Source: Inquilinus ginsengisoli_A
GTDB lineage: Bacteria; Pseudomonadota; Alphaproteobacteria; DSM-16000; Inquilinaceae
DNA: 64,000 nucleotides
Direction: 5' to 3'
Assembly: GCF_031453975.1 (NCBI RefSeq)
Contig: NZ_JAVDPW010000002.1
Location: 310,001 to 374,000 of the forward strand
Shown: piece by piece, positions 1-7,798 of the stretch
Position numbering within the stretch: position 1 is the stretch's first letter
Layout of the letters: the number at the start of each line of letters is the position of its first letter
The notes under the pieces: generated by a model
What the model saw: only the letters and a program-made list of their open reading frames with translations
Database searches by the model: none
Told to the model about the DNA's origin: nothing
Position numbers and translations under genes: made by a program

Positions 1-568
1 TGGCGATCGATTCGGTCAGCGCGGTCGGCGCGTAGTAGATCAGCTCGAACCACACCGTGGTGATGAAGGCGGCCGTCAGCCCCGCCGTCAGCCCCGAGGC
101 GCGCCGGGCCCACAGGAAGGCGGTGACCGGGATGCTCAGCGACAGCGCCGACCACAGCGTCTTCGACACTCCGAGATAGGCGGCCGGGTCGTCGCTGACC
201 CACGACACCGCCTTCATCAGCCCGGCAAGCATGCCCGGCAGCAGCCAGGAGCGGATGCCCTCGCGATACTCCCAGGGCACCATGCCCTGGCCGAAGGCCA
301 GACGGTGCGCCTGCTCGTAGTATTGGAACAGCTCGTCGGCATGAGGAATGCGCGGGAAGGCCAGGCCGAGGGCGACCCGCAACAGCACGCCGAAGACGAT
401 CAGCGCGGCGAGTCCGATGGCCCAGCCGGGCCAGCGATCGAGGAGTCCCGGCCGGGACGGATAGGGCAGAGCGACCGAGGCTGCGGCGGCGCCGAGGGGG
501 AGACCCGTGTAGCGATCGGACACAGACGGGTCGACCGATCGGCTTTGCTCCACAGTGTCGTCGGTCAT
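1..568 (-). CDS. GT22/Alg9-like membrane glycosyltransferase (N-terminal part, cut by window edge)
   Basis: This frame stays open from an ATG at 566-568 down to base 1, so only about 189 N-terminal residues are visible. A polar head of about 45 residues is followed by a hydrophobic span (about 49-70). Then come the acidic motif HADELFQ (76-82) and EYREGIRSW (100-108). The order HxDE, AHRLAFGxG and WEYxxGxRS is characteristic of Alg9/PIG-B-type (GT22) mannosyltransferases that use a lipid-linked sugar donor at the membrane. Further hydrophobic segments follow up to the edge. Substrate and sugar cannot be inferred. It is divergent from the ECF sigma gene at 766, with about 200 bases between them and no clear sigma-70 promoter. 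A general GT39/GT83-type transferase is the main alternative. Confidence 0.65.
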   Translation of the reverse strand, partial: MTDDTVEQSRSVDPSVSDRYTGLPLGAAAASVALPYPSRPGLLDRWPGWAIGLAALIVFGVLLRVALGLAFPRIPHADELFQYYEQAHRLAFGQGMVPWEYREGIRSWLLPGMLAGLMKAVSWVSDDPAAYLGVSKTLWSALSLSIPVTAFLWARRASGLTAGLTAAFITTVWFELIYYAPTALTESIA

Positions 569-765
569 GTCGATCCGAATCGCGGCGAGAAATAATGAAG
601 TGTCGCTGCCTATAACACCGGCAGCGCGGCTTTCGTCTGAAAAAACCTGCCAAAAAGCATCATAACCACAATCTTGTTGAGACTTTGTCCTCATGCGCCG
701 GAACGGTCACGTGCTTGTGCGGGAGGCCGTGGGATGAAAACCGGCATCGGCTGCGTATACTGATC

Positions 766-1329
766 ATGAAACGCCGCAAAGACGATTTCGACGTCATCGC
801 CGAGCTGCCGGGGCTGAAGCGCTATGCGCTGGTCCTGACGCGCGATGCCGCCGAGGCCGAGGACCTGCTGCAGGACACCCTGCTGAAGGCCTATGAGGGC
901 CGGCGGAAATGGCAGCCGGACCGGGCGCTGCGCCCCTGGCTGTTCGCCATCATGCACAACGCCCATGTCTCGCGCCTCCGCGGCCGCCGCGCCGAGGACG
1001 CCCGCATCGTCCAGGCGACGCAGTTCGCGCCGCAGAGCGGGGCTCCGGTGCAGGATTCGCGCGTCCAGCTGGCCCAGGTGCAGCGGGCGATGCTGGGCCT
1101 GCCGGAGGAGCAGCGCGAGGCCCTGCTGCTCGTGGCGGTGGAGGAGTTCCGCTACCAGGAGGCGGCCACCATCCTGGACATCCCGATCGGCACGCTGATG
1201 TCGCGCCTGGGCCGCGCCCGGGCGGCGCTGCGCGAGGCCGCCGGAGCGGCCGCTGACGAGACCGCAACCGACCACACCGCACCCGGTCCCGGCGGCCCGG
1301 CCTCGCCGCGGCTGCGGCTGGTGGAGTGA
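766..1329 (+). CDS. ECF-family RNA polymerase sigma factor
   Basis: A 187-residue protein with the two expected sigma domains. Region 2 covers about residues 15-75 and includes EDLLQDTLLKAYE and RPWLFAIMHN. Region 4 covers about 110-155, with LPEEQREALLLV followed by a helix-turn-helix around YQEAATILDIPIGTLMSR. The frame is open upstream to a TTG at 685, but homology begins at MKRRKDDFD, so the ATG at 766 was chosen. There is no Shine-Dalgarno there, and a TATACT hexamer lies at 756-761. If that is the -10 box, the message would be leaderless; this is inference. The anti-sigma gene follows directly, the usual arrangement for a stress-responsive ECF pair. The C-terminal tail after residue 160 is low-complexity. 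Confidence 0.9.
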   Translation: MKRRKDDFDVIAELPGLKRYALVLTRDAAEAEDLLQDTLLKAYEGRRKWQPDRALRPWLFAIMHNAHVSRLRGRRAEDARIVQATQFAPQSGAPVQDSRVQLAQVQRAMLGLPEEQREALLLVAVEEFRYQEAATILDIPIGTLMSRLGRARAALREAAGAAADETATDHTAPGPGGPASPRLRLVE

Positions 1330-1334
1330 CGCCC

Positions 1335-2090
1335 ATGACCCACCCTCCCCTCACCGAAGCCGAGATCCAGGCCTATATCGACGGCGAGCTGGACCTGCCT
1401 CGCCGGATCGAGGTCGAAGCCTATCTCGAGGCCAACCCGCCGGTGGCGGCGCAGGTGATGGCCGACCTGCGCATGCGCGACGCGCTGCGCCTGGCCTTCG
1501 CCGAGGATGGCGGCGTCCGCGTCGCCAGCTACGAGAACGCGAGGGCGCTGGGCCGCGCCGTGCGCTGGCGCCGCCTGACCGTGCGGCTGCGCCGGGTCGC
1601 GGCCGTGGTGCTGCTGGTCGGGCTGGGCTGGGGTGCCCAGTCGGTCCTGGGCGTGACCCGGATCGACCCCGCCGCGGCCACCATCCCGGCCTATGCCGAC
1701 GAGGCCGGCGACGCCTACCGCACCGTGCTCTACCGCCACCTGGTCGACCCGGCGGAGCCCAAGGGCGGCATGCCCGCCGACGCCCTGGCCGAGGCGCCGA
1801 TCTCGCTGCCCGACCTGCCGGCAGGCTGGTCGATCCGGTCGATCGAGGTGGTGCCCTGGGACGGCGGATCCGGCTTCGAGGCAACCATCGACACCGACCG
1901 GTTCGGGCTGGTGACGCTGTTCGCCGCCGCCAGCGACGGCTTCGACGTGCAGCAGCCGCAGGCCCAGCGGGCGAAGGACGTCACCGTCGCCTACTGGCAG
2001 GTCGGCCCGGCGGTCTACGCGCTGTGCGCCGAGGCGCCGGCCGCGGACCTGCTGGGCGCCGCCAACACCCTGGCCGAGACCCTCTACTGA
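1335..2090 (+). CDS. anti-sigma factor, single-pass membrane protein
   Basis: A 251-residue protein directly after the ECF sigma gene. The N-terminal cytoplasmic domain (about 1-75) begins LTEAEIQAYIDGELD, a typical opening of RsiW/ChrR-like or FecR-like anti-sigma proteins. It lacks the zinc-binding HxxxCxxC signature. One hydrophobic segment (about 80-103, VAAVVLLVGLGWGAQSVLG) would anchor it, leaving a periplasmic C-terminal domain of about 145 residues. A GTG at 1326 overlaps the sigma stop codon, but the ATG at 1335 has GGTGGAG about ten bases upstream and is preferred. Inferred role: holding the sigma factor inactive at the membrane until an envelope signal arrives. The inducing signal is unknown. 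Confidence 0.8.
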   Translation: MTHPPLTEAEIQAYIDGELDLPRRIEVEAYLEANPPVAAQVMADLRMRDALRLAFAEDGGVRVASYENARALGRAVRWRRLTVRLRRVAAVVLLVGLGWGAQSVLGVTRIDPAAATIPAYADEAGDAYRTVLYRHLVDPAEPKGGMPADALAEAPISLPDLPAGWSIRSIEVVPWDGGSGFEATIDTDRFGLVTLFAAASDGFDVQQPQAQRAKDVTVAYWQVGPAVYALCAEAPAADLLGAANTLAETLY

Positions 2091-2136
2091 GATTGCCTCC
2101 CCTCTTACTGACTTTGCTTCAAGGAGCGAGCAAGCC

Positions 2137-2853
2137 ATGAACATGCAACAGTACCAGTGGCAAGGAACGGCGCGCGCCACAGCCGCCGAACTCGATGCCG
2201 GGCTGCGCCAGCACATGCTGCGCGTCTTCAACTACATGGGCCTCGGCCTGGTCCTGACCGGCGTCGTCGCCTATTTCGTTGGCAGCAGCCCGGCGATCTA
2301 CATGCCGATCTTCACCACGCCCCTGAAATGGGTGGTGATGCTGGCGCCGCTGGCCTTCGTGTTCTTCCTGTCCTTCCGCATCCACGCCATCTCGTCTTCC
2401 ACGGCGCAGGCGGTGTTCTGGGCCTTCTGCGGCGTGATGGGCCTGTCGATGGCGTCGATCTTCCTGGTCTTCACCGGGACCAGCATCGCCCGCACCTTCA
2501 TGATCACCGCGGTCATGTTCGGCTCGATGAGCCTGTACGGCTACACCACCAAGGCCGACCTCTCGCGCTTCGGGTCGTTCCTGATGATGGGCCTGATCGG
2601 CATCATCATCGCCAGCGTGGTCAACATCTTCCTCGGCTCGACGGCGCTGCAGTTCATCGTCTCGGTCGCCGGCGTGCTGATCTTCACCGGCCTGACCGCC
2701 TGGGATACCCAGCGGATCAAGGAGGAATACGCCGAGCACTACGACAGCGAGAGCCTGAACAAGATGGCGGTGATGGGCGCGCTGTCGCTGTACCTGAACT
2801 TCATCAACATGTTCCAGCTGCTGCTGAACCTGACCGGCAGCCGGGAGGAGTAA
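2137..2853 (+). CDS. Bax inhibitor-1/YccA (TMBIM) family inner-membrane protein
   Basis: A 238-residue protein made of about seven hydrophobic segments after a roughly 35-residue soluble N-terminus. It contains the family hallmark near the C-terminus (LTAWDTQRIKEEYAEH) followed by a last membrane region with LSLYLNFINMFQLLLNL. Length and pattern match the bacterial YccA/YbhL group, which includes a modulator of the FtsH protease and pH-sensitive calcium-leak proteins. A good ribosome site (AAGGAGCGAG) precedes the ATG. It lies 46 bases after the anti-sigma gene and 3 bases before the DUF2076 gene, so it is probably co-transcribed with the latter. The specific function here is not shown by the sequence. 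Confidence 0.9.
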   Translation: MNMQQYQWQGTARATAAELDAGLRQHMLRVFNYMGLGLVLTGVVAYFVGSSPAIYMPIFTTPLKWVVMLAPLAFVFFLSFRIHAISSSTAQAVFWAFCGVMGLSMASIFLVFTGTSIARTFMITAVMFGSMSLYGYTTKADLSRFGSFLMMGLIGIIIASVVNIFLGSTALQFIVSVAGVLIFTGLTAWDTQRIKEEYAEHYDSESLNKMAVMGALSLYLNFINMFQLLLNLTGSREE

Positions 2854-2856
2854 GGC

Positions 2857-3453
2857 GTGTACGACACCGAAAAGAGCGCGATCGACGACCTGTTCGTCAA
2901 GCTGGCCCGGGCCGAGCGTGACGGCGGCCCGCGCGACGAGGGCGCCGAGGGCCTGATCCGCCGGCGCCTGGGTGAGCAGCCCGCCGCGCCCTACTACATG
3001 GCCCAGGTCATCCTGGTGCAGGAGCAGGCGCTGGAGGCGGCGCAGCAGAAGATCAACGAGCTGGAGCGGCGCGCCGCCCAGCCGGCGGCCGGCGGCTTCC
3101 TGGCCGGGCTGTTCGGCGGCGGCCAGCCGCTGCGGCCGCGGTCGGCGCCGCAGCCGGGCTGGGGCCAGGGCAACCCCGGCGGGCAGGGCTATGGCCGCCA
3201 GGGCTATGGTGGTCAAGGCGTCGGCGGCCAGGGCTTCGGCGGCCAGGGCGCCCCGCGCGGCGGCGGCTTCATGGCCGGCGCGATGCAGACCGCCATGGGC
3301 GTCGCCGGCGGCCTGGTCGTCGGCAACCTGCTGATGGACGCATTCTCGTCGGACATCGGCCAGGTGGCCACCGACGTCACCCAGGGCGCCACCGACGCCG
3401 CATCCGATCTGGCGGCCGACGCCGGGTTCGATATGGGCGACGAAATCCTGTAA
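2857..3453 (+). CDS. DUF2076 domain-containing protein
   Basis: A 198-residue protein starting at GTG, 3 bases after the BI-1-like gene. The first 70 or so residues are helical and charged (AIDDLFVKLARAERDGG, YYMAQVILVQEQALEAAQQKINELE), the DUF2076 signature, annotated in databases as a possible periplasmic ligand-binding sensor. The middle (about 80-140) is a Gly/Gln-rich low-complexity tract with repeated GGQG units. The C-terminal part carries a short hydrophobic Gly-rich stretch (MQTAMGVAGGLVVGNLL) and an acidic end. No signal peptide is visible, which sits uneasily with a periplasmic role. Function unknown. Confidence 0.8.
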   Translation: MYDTEKSAIDDLFVKLARAERDGGPRDEGAEGLIRRRLGEQPAAPYYMAQVILVQEQALEAAQQKINELERRAAQPAAGGFLAGLFGGGQPLRPRSAPQPGWGQGNPGGQGYGRQGYGGQGVGGQGFGGQGAPRGGGFMAGAMQTAMGVAGGLVVGNLLMDAFSSDIGQVATDVTQGATDAASDLAADAGFDMGDEIL

Positions 3454-3495
3454 ACTCGGGCCGGGGGCGTTCGCGCCTCCGGCCTCCCCCATTCC

Positions 3496-4185
3496 GTGAG
3501 CCGATCGGACCGCACGTTGGAAACCTTCGTCGCCCAGGTCACGCAGTTCATCGCCGACAACCAGGCCTGGGCCGGGCCGATCCTGTTCCTGCTGGCCTTC
3601 GGCGAATCCATGGCCGTGGTCGGCCTGTTCGTCCCCTGCACCGCACTGATGCTGGCCACCGGCGCGCTGGTCGGCGGCGGCCTGCTGCATCCGGCGCCGG
3701 TCATCCTGTGGTCGATCGCCGGGGCCGTGCTGGGGGACGCCGTCTCCTACTGGCTGGGGCAGAAGCTGGGCCCGAACGCCCGCAATGTCTGGCCGTTCTC
3801 GCGCGACCGGGCGATGATCGCCAAGGGCCGGCTGTTCTTCCGGCGCTGGGGCACCGCCTCGATCTTCCTCGGCCGCTTCCTGGGGCCGCTGCGCGCCGTG
3901 GTGCCGCTGATCGCCGGCATCATGCGCATGCGCCCGGTCCGCTTCCAGGTCGCCAATGTGCTGTCGGCGATCGTCTGGGTGCCGGCGATGCTGGCGCCCG
4001 GCTGGCTGGTGGCGCAGGGCGTCGGCGAGCTCAGCGGCATCGGCGAGACCCAGTGGATCCTGTTGACCGGCGGCCCGCTGCTGGCCGGGGCCCTGACCCT
4101 GGCCGCCTTCGCCAAACTGGCGTCGCGCCGAACGGTTCCTGCCCGGGCGCGCCGCAACCGTGCTACGGTCGGGGATCACGGCTGA
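3496..4185 (+). CDS. DedA/VTT-domain membrane protein
   Basis: A 229-residue protein read from a GTG start. It has the DedA family layout: a re-entrant hydrophobic segment with FGESMAVVGLFVPC, then GDAVSYWLGQKLG. The conserved FLGRFLGPLRAVVPLIAG motif carries the Arg and Pro residues typical of this undecaprenyl-phosphate or phospholipid translocase/scramblase superfamily. Members help recycle lipid carriers and maintain membrane potential. A GC-rich hairpin-like stretch separates it from the DUF2076 gene by 42 bases. The C-terminus ends in an Arg-rich cytoplasmic tail. The family is certain; the substrate is not. Confidence 0.9.
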   Translation: MSRSDRTLETFVAQVTQFIADNQAWAGPILFLLAFGESMAVVGLFVPCTALMLATGALVGGGLLHPAPVILWSIAGAVLGDAVSYWLGQKLGPNARNVWPFSRDRAMIAKGRLFFRRWGTASIFLGRFLGPLRAVVPLIAGIMRMRPVRFQVANVLSAIVWVPAMLAPGWLVAQGVGELSGIGETQWILLTGGPLLAGALTLAAFAKLASRRTVPARARRNRATVGDHG

Positions 4186-4201
4186 CCGAGGACATCCCGC
4201 C

Positions 4202-4459
4202 ATGGGTTTGAGCGGCATCAAGCTTCTGATCATCGCCGCGGTCGTCGGGATCCTGTTTCTGCCGATGCTGCTGCGCCAGGCGCGGGCGATTCCGGCGCTG
4301 CTGGACCAGGCGCGCACCGCCTTCGGCGGCGAGGACGATGCGGATCCGTCCGGCCAGCAATCCCGGCCGGCCCCCGCCCCACAGCCGGTGCCGCCCTCCA
4401 GCGTCGCCGAGCGGCTGGGCCGCGGCATCGGCCGGACGCTGCAGCGCCTTCGCCGCTGA
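4202..4459 (+). CDS. small single-span membrane protein, TatA-like layout
   Basis: An 85-residue protein starting at the ATG at 4202, just after the DedA gene. It opens with a short hydrophobic helix (about residues 5-21), then a basic amphipathic stretch (RQARAIPALLDQARTAF), a Pro-rich acidic linker and a basic end. A short N-terminal span followed by an amphipathic helix is the layout of TatA/TatE. However, the conserved Phe-Gly hinge of TatA is missing, so it is described only as TatA-like in shape. The longer in-frame start at 4160 overlaps the DedA gene and is not favoured. Function unknown. Confidence 0.5.
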   Translation: MGLSGIKLLIIAAVVGILFLPMLLRQARAIPALLDQARTAFGGEDDADPSGQQSRPAPAPQPVPPSSVAERLGRGIGRTLQRLRR

Positions 4460-4498
4460 TCCCATCTCGATGGGGTAGCCGCGCCGACGTCCCGCCGC

Positions 4499-4756
4499 TC
4501 AGGCGTCCTGGGTCGCGTCGGGCTGGGAGCGGCGGTCGTAGAGGTCCAGCACCATGTCGCGGCCGGACGGTCCCAGCAGTTCGAACGCCGCCAGCGGGTG
4601 GCTGTAGGGCTGCGGCAGCTGGTCCAGGCGGTTCAGCAGCAGCGCCACCGCGCAGGCATCGCGGGGCGACAACAGGCGCAGGTTGTCCGGGTCGGATGTC
4701 GCCAGCTGGACCAGCCGGGCGAGGTGGGCCACGTCGTCGTCGCTGTAGGTCGGCAT
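4499..4756 (-). CDS. hypothetical protein, 85 aa
   Basis: A small acidic protein (MPTYSDDDVAHLARLVQ...), probably all helical and without membrane segments, signal peptide or cysteine motifs. It is convergent with the TatA-like gene and lies downstream of the GNAT gene on the same strand. I do not recognise a family. Codon use resembles the surrounding genes, which supports it being real. Confidence 0.5.
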   Translation of the reverse strand: MPTYSDDDVAHLARLVQLATSDPDNLRLLSPRDACAVALLLNRLDQLPQPYSHPLAAFELLGPSGRDMVLDLYDRRSQPDATQDA

Positions 4757-4831
4757 GTCATGTCCAGGAGCTGAGGTCGGCCGGCGCCGATCCTACGGCC
4801 AATGTCGACCTTGGACCAGGGAACCGCGGGA

Positions 4832-5299
4832 TCAGGCGGTGAGCTCGGCCTTCATCCGCGGCAGCATGCGGCCGGGGATGGCGTCGGACGGCGCCTGGCC
4901 GACCGTCGTCGCGCCCATCGCCCGGTAGAACGGCTCGGCCCCGGGATCGGCGAGGATCCAGAGGGTGCCCGCCCCGCCGGCGCGCGCCATGGCGACGGCA
5001 TGGCGATAAAGAGCGCGGCCGGCCCCCTGCCCCATCGCCGCCGGGTCGACGAACAGCAGTTCGAGCTCCGCCGCACCGTCCGCGATGCCGACGCTGCCGA
5101 GCCCCAGCGGCCTGTCGTCGCCGTCGACCGCGACGAAGACGCCCCCGGCGCGGATCGCCTCCGGCGTCACCTGCAGCACGTCCCGCACCTGTGCCATGAA
5201 GGCGGCGTCGTAGCCCCAATGCGCCTTGGACCGCAGCACCAGCGCGGACAGCGCCGCCGCCTCCTCCGGCCGTGCCGGCCGGATCGCCGGCGCCGTCAC
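4832..5299 (-). CDS. GNAT family N-acetyltransferase
   Basis: A 155-residue GNAT domain. Residues of the acetyl-CoA site are visible: a beta-strand ELELLFVDPAAMGQGAGRALYRHA, containing the Q/RxxGxG/A-type pyrophosphate loop (GQGAGRAL), and a C-terminal LWILADPGAEPFYRAMG typical of small-substrate acetyltransferases. The start is a GTG whose bases overlap the stop codon of the upstream DUF4189 gene (GTGA), indicating translational coupling. Much longer upstream frame extension is a shadow of that gene. The acceptor substrate cannot be read from the sequence. Confidence 0.85.
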   Translation of the reverse strand: MTAPAIRPARPEEAAALSALVLRSKAHWGYDAAFMAQVRDVLQVTPEAIRAGGVFVAVDGDDRPLGLGSVGIADGAAELELLFVDPAAMGQGAGRALYRHAVAMARAGGAGTLWILADPGAEPFYRAMGATTVGQAPSDAIPGRMLPRMKAELTA

Positions 5300-6273
5300 T
5301 TCCCGCCCCCCTGGTCGCCCGGAATGGGGTTCGGATAGCGCCGGCCGGAGCACCGCACCGCCCCGTCGCACGCCCCGTATTTGTCGACGCATTGCTTCGT
5401 CGCCTTGGCCCGGGCGACGGCGGGGTCCACGTTCATCGCGATCTCGTAGACCGGCCGCTTGTCGCTGGGCCACGCCATCCCGGCGCAGCTGCTCTCGAAG
5501 GTTCCAGCGATCTTGCAGCCCTGGCATTTCGACAGCGCGACCGTCTCGGCGGCCCTTCGGCTGGGGTGGCCGTAGCTGGTCTGGATCTGGTCGCCGTCGG
5601 AGGCCAGGGCGCCCCAGTACTCCCGGTCGTCGAGTTCGGCGGACAGCTGCTCGATCTCGTCGACGGTCGCAGTCTTGGCGCTCTCGTTGTCGGCGGCGCT
5701 GTATGACGGGCCGGAGCAGATCGGCGGCACCCAGAGGCGGCAGATCACATAGCTGTCGGCACCCGCCTTCTCGCAGGCCTCGAGGGCCTGCCGCGCCGCA
5801 CCGCGCCAGGAGGTGTCGTATCCGGCGATCGTCTGCCCGTTCTGGGTGACGGCGATGGCCCCGCATTGGTTGCCGAACCAGCCGAGCGACTGGCAATCCT
5901 TTCCGGTCGCCTTGCCGCAGGCCTCGATCGCGCCGGCTTCGGCCGCCTCGTGGCTCTCGTAGAAGGTCGACCAGAACAGCTGCCGATACTCCGGATCGGT
6001 GGCGTAGGCCCCGTACTGATCCGGCGGCGGTGACGGCGGCGCATCGTCGGGGGCCGGCTCCTGATAGTCGGGCTGGGGATACCGGCTGCCCGGCATGCAG
6101 CTGGTCCTGAGCTGCAGGGTGCCGTTGGCGGGGTCGGTGAACTGCTCCTGATAGGGCATCATCCCGTCCGGGCAGCCATCCTCCGCATGCGCCGGATGGC
6201 CGGGACCGAACAGCCCGATCAGAAAGACCGCCGGAATGAGGAAACAGCCCGCCAGCGTCCGGTGACCCACCAT
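5296..6273 (-). CDS. secreted protein with two DUF4189 domains
   Basis: A 325-residue exported protein. The ATG at 6273 is preferred over earlier in-frame starts because AGGAGG lies five bases before it. An N-terminal signal peptide then follows (about 1-30, hydrophobic FLIPAVFLIGLF, cleavage near HAEDG). Two Cys-rich modules resembling DUF4189 follow. The first is around WGFG-like GWFGNQCGAIAV with AACEKAG-type repeats; the second is around EYWGALASDGD and CAGMAWPSDK. Many paired cysteines suggest disulphides in the periplasm. It is coupled by a four-base overlap to the GNAT gene. DUF4189 proteins have no established activity. Confidence 0.7.
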   Translation of the reverse strand: MVGHRTLAGCFLIPAVFLIGLFGPGHPAHAEDGCPDGMMPYQEQFTDPANGTLQLRTSCMPGSRYPQPDYQEPAPDDAPPSPPPDQYGAYATDPEYRQLFWSTFYESHEAAEAGAIEACGKATGKDCQSLGWFGNQCGAIAVTQNGQTIAGYDTSWRGAARQALEACEKAGADSYVICRLWVPPICSGPSYSAADNESAKTATVDEIEQLSAELDDREYWGALASDGDQIQTSYGHPSRRAAETVALSKCQGCKIAGTFESSCAGMAWPSDKRPVYEIAMNVDPAVARAKATKQCVDKYGACDGAVRCSGRRYPNPIPGDQGGGK

Positions 6274-6383
6274 CCCCACCTCCTGCGCCATCCCGATCGG
6301 CATGGCGCCATGCGACATCGGGGATTCCACCTCCACCTACCGCGGGATCGTGGCCGACGGAAGGCATGTTCGCCCAAAAGAAA

Positions 6384-6412
6384 AGGGCCCCTCACGGGGC
6401 CCTCTTCGTTTC
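6384..6412 (-). terminator. rho-independent terminator after the DUF1127 gene
   Basis: Inverted repeat AGGGCCCC (6384-6391), four-base loop, GGGGCCCT (6396-6403). On the minus strand the stem is followed by TTTTCTTTT (bases 6376-6383), a proper U-tract, so it terminates leftward transcription from the 7701-6470 gene group. A nearly identical terminator occurs at 8726-8754. Confidence 0.85.
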
Positions 6413-6469
6413 GCCGGACCGATCCTGGCCGGGGTCTTCGCCTTATGGTCCGGCGGTGGAGACGAAGCG

Positions 6470-6673
6470 TCAGCCTTTCCAGAACGGCCTGGCCGATTCG
6501 TGGAAGGCGGCGCTGCGATCCAGCCCGAGATCCCGCAGCTCGTGGTCGCTCAGCGTGTCGAGCCGGCGTCGGGTTCGCGACCGCCGCAGCCACAGCGCCG
6601 CGGTTTGCATCAGGCCCTGGATCAGGCCGGGGCGAAGGACGGAACCAGGACGTTCCAGAACGCGTGTCGACAT
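6470..6673 (-). CDS. DUF1127 small protein
   Basis: A 67-residue basic protein ending in the DUF1127 signature: RRRLDTLSDHELRDLGLDRSA. The ATG at 6673 has TAGGAGG six bases upstream and gives the usual length; the longer frame upstream lacks support. DUF1127 (YjiS-like) proteins in alphaproteobacteria are small Arg-rich factors that influence RNA turnover and phosphate or carbon metabolism, partly through RNA binding. Here it lies 11 bases after the alpha/beta hydrolase gene and directly before a terminator, so it looks like the last gene of that transcript. Confidence 0.85.
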   Translation of the reverse strand: MSTRVLERPGSVLRPGLIQGLMQTAALWLRRSRTRRRLDTLSDHELRDLGLDRSAAFHESARPFWKG

Positions 6674-6683
6674 CACCAACCTC

Positions 6684-7547
6684 CTACAGGTCCAGCCAGT
6701 GCGCGCGCAGTTCGCGATTGAACTCCTCCGCACGCTCCTCAGGGAAAAACAGCCGCGCGCCCTTCAGCTCGACGCGCCGCCGGGTGCCGGGGATCGCCTC
6801 GGCCAGCCAGTGCGACCACTGCACGCCGAAGTAGATGTCATCCGTGCCCCAGACGATCAGCGTCGGCGCCGTCAGCGCCCGCAGCTGTGCTTCCACCGCC
6901 AGCGTGTGCCGGCTGTCGAAGGCGGCCAGGAAGCGCTGGAAGTCACGCGTGCGCTGCTCGGTGCTCACCAGCGGGCGCAGATAGGCCTCGATGGCGTCAT
7001 CGGGCAGCTTTTCAGGATGCTCGTAGGCCGGACCCAGGGCCTGCGCCGAGCGGTAGAAGCCCTTGTCCACCAGCATGGCGTTGAGCGCGCCGCGCAGCCC
7101 GCCGGCCGCCGCCATCTCGAGGAAGGGTTTGAACGCCTCCGGCGGCCAATTGTCCTGCGCATCGCAATCGGTGAGGGTGAGGCTGCGCACCCGGGCGGGG
7201 TTCAGCGCCGCGAAGATCTGGGCGATGCCGCCGCCGCTGTCGTTGCCGACCAGGTCCACCTGGTCGATCTGCAGGGCGTCGAGGAACTCCCGCAGCATGG
7301 TGGCGTTGGCGGTCACCGACACGTCCTGGTCCGGCGCGATCTCGGTGTCGCCATGGGCCAGCAGGTCGACCGCGATGCAGCGGCGCAGATCGGACAGCTG
7401 CGCCAGCTGGTGGCGCCACAGATGCCCGTTGAGCAGGACGCCGTGCACGAACAGGGCGACCGGGCCGGCGCCCGCCTCGGTGTAGCTGATGCGGCCCGAC
7501 GGCGTCACGATGCTGCGCCGGGTCACGGCCGCGTGATCGAAATCCAT
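6684..7547 (-). CDS. alpha/beta-fold hydrolase with Asp nucleophile motif
   Basis: A 287-residue hydrolase. The oxyanion motif is FVHGVLLNGHLW near residue 33. The nucleophile elbow reads LVGNDSGGG: in G-x-Nuc-x-G register the nucleophile is Asp, as in haloalkane dehalogenases, fluoroacetate dehalogenases and epoxide hydrolases, not Ser as in esterases. A late Asp (TLIVWGTDDIYFG) and a C-terminal region with LARL-like helices supply the rest of a triad; the base His is probably HWLAEAIPG. Many unexplained hydrolases share the GND[ST]GG elbow, so dehalogenase or epoxide hydrolase activity is only a possibility. It is four bases downstream of the Cys-rich mini-gene. Confidence 0.85.
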   Translation of the reverse strand: MDFDHAAVTRRSIVTPSGRISYTEAGAGPVALFVHGVLLNGHLWRHQLAQLSDLRRCIAVDLLAHGDTEIAPDQDVSVTANATMLREFLDALQIDQVDLVGNDSGGGIAQIFAALNPARVRSLTLTDCDAQDNWPPEAFKPFLEMAAAGGLRGALNAMLVDKGFYRSAQALGPAYEHPEKLPDDAIEAYLRPLVSTEQRTRDFQRFLAAFDSRHTLAVEAQLRALTAPTLIVWGTDDIYFGVQWSHWLAEAIPGTRRRVELKGARLFFPEERAEEFNRELRAHWLDL

Positions 7548-7551
7548 CCGC

Positions 7552-7701
7552 TCATTCCCCGCCCGAGGTCGAGGCGTCGGCTTCCCGCAGCGCTTGCGCG
7601 CAGTCGTCGCAGCACACCTCCACCGTCTGGCCGCCGATCTTCACCTTGATGGTCTCGGCATCCAGCTCGCAGTCGCAGGCCGCACAGGTTCTCTCGGTCA
7701 T
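7552..7701 (-). CDS. Cys-rich metal-binding-like mini-protein
   Basis: A 49-residue protein with two CxxC-type pairs: CAACDCELD near the N-terminus and CCDDCAQAL near the C-terminus. They flank a short beta segment (KVKIGGQTVEV). The arrangement resembles YHS/TRASH-type treble-clef metal sites found in small alphaproteobacterial proteins. The ATG at 7701 has AGGAG nine bases upstream; an ATG nine bases earlier overlaps that ribosome site. Likely first gene of a three-gene transcript with the hydrolase and the DUF1127 gene. The metal and role are inferred only from the cysteine pattern. Confidence 0.75.
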   Translation of the reverse strand: MTERTCAACDCELDAETIKVKIGGQTVEVCCDDCAQALREADASTSGGE

Positions 7702-7798
7702 CGCGGACATCTCCTGATCTGCCCGACGTCCGGGCAGACACAGAAAGAGCATTTTCGCGATCGCGGCCGCTGTCGGATTCTTTAGTGACTTGAAGCCG

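Noticed and set aside
2119..4428. 769-residue minus-strand open frame
   Set aside because: Antisense shadow of the BI-1, DUF2076 and DedA genes; His/Gln/Asp-rich composition typical of a reversed GC-rich frame.
4832..6367. 511-residue fusion of the GNAT gene with upstream sequence
   Set aside because: Upstream portion is a frame shadow of the DUF4189 gene; coupling at 5296-5299 explains the boundary.
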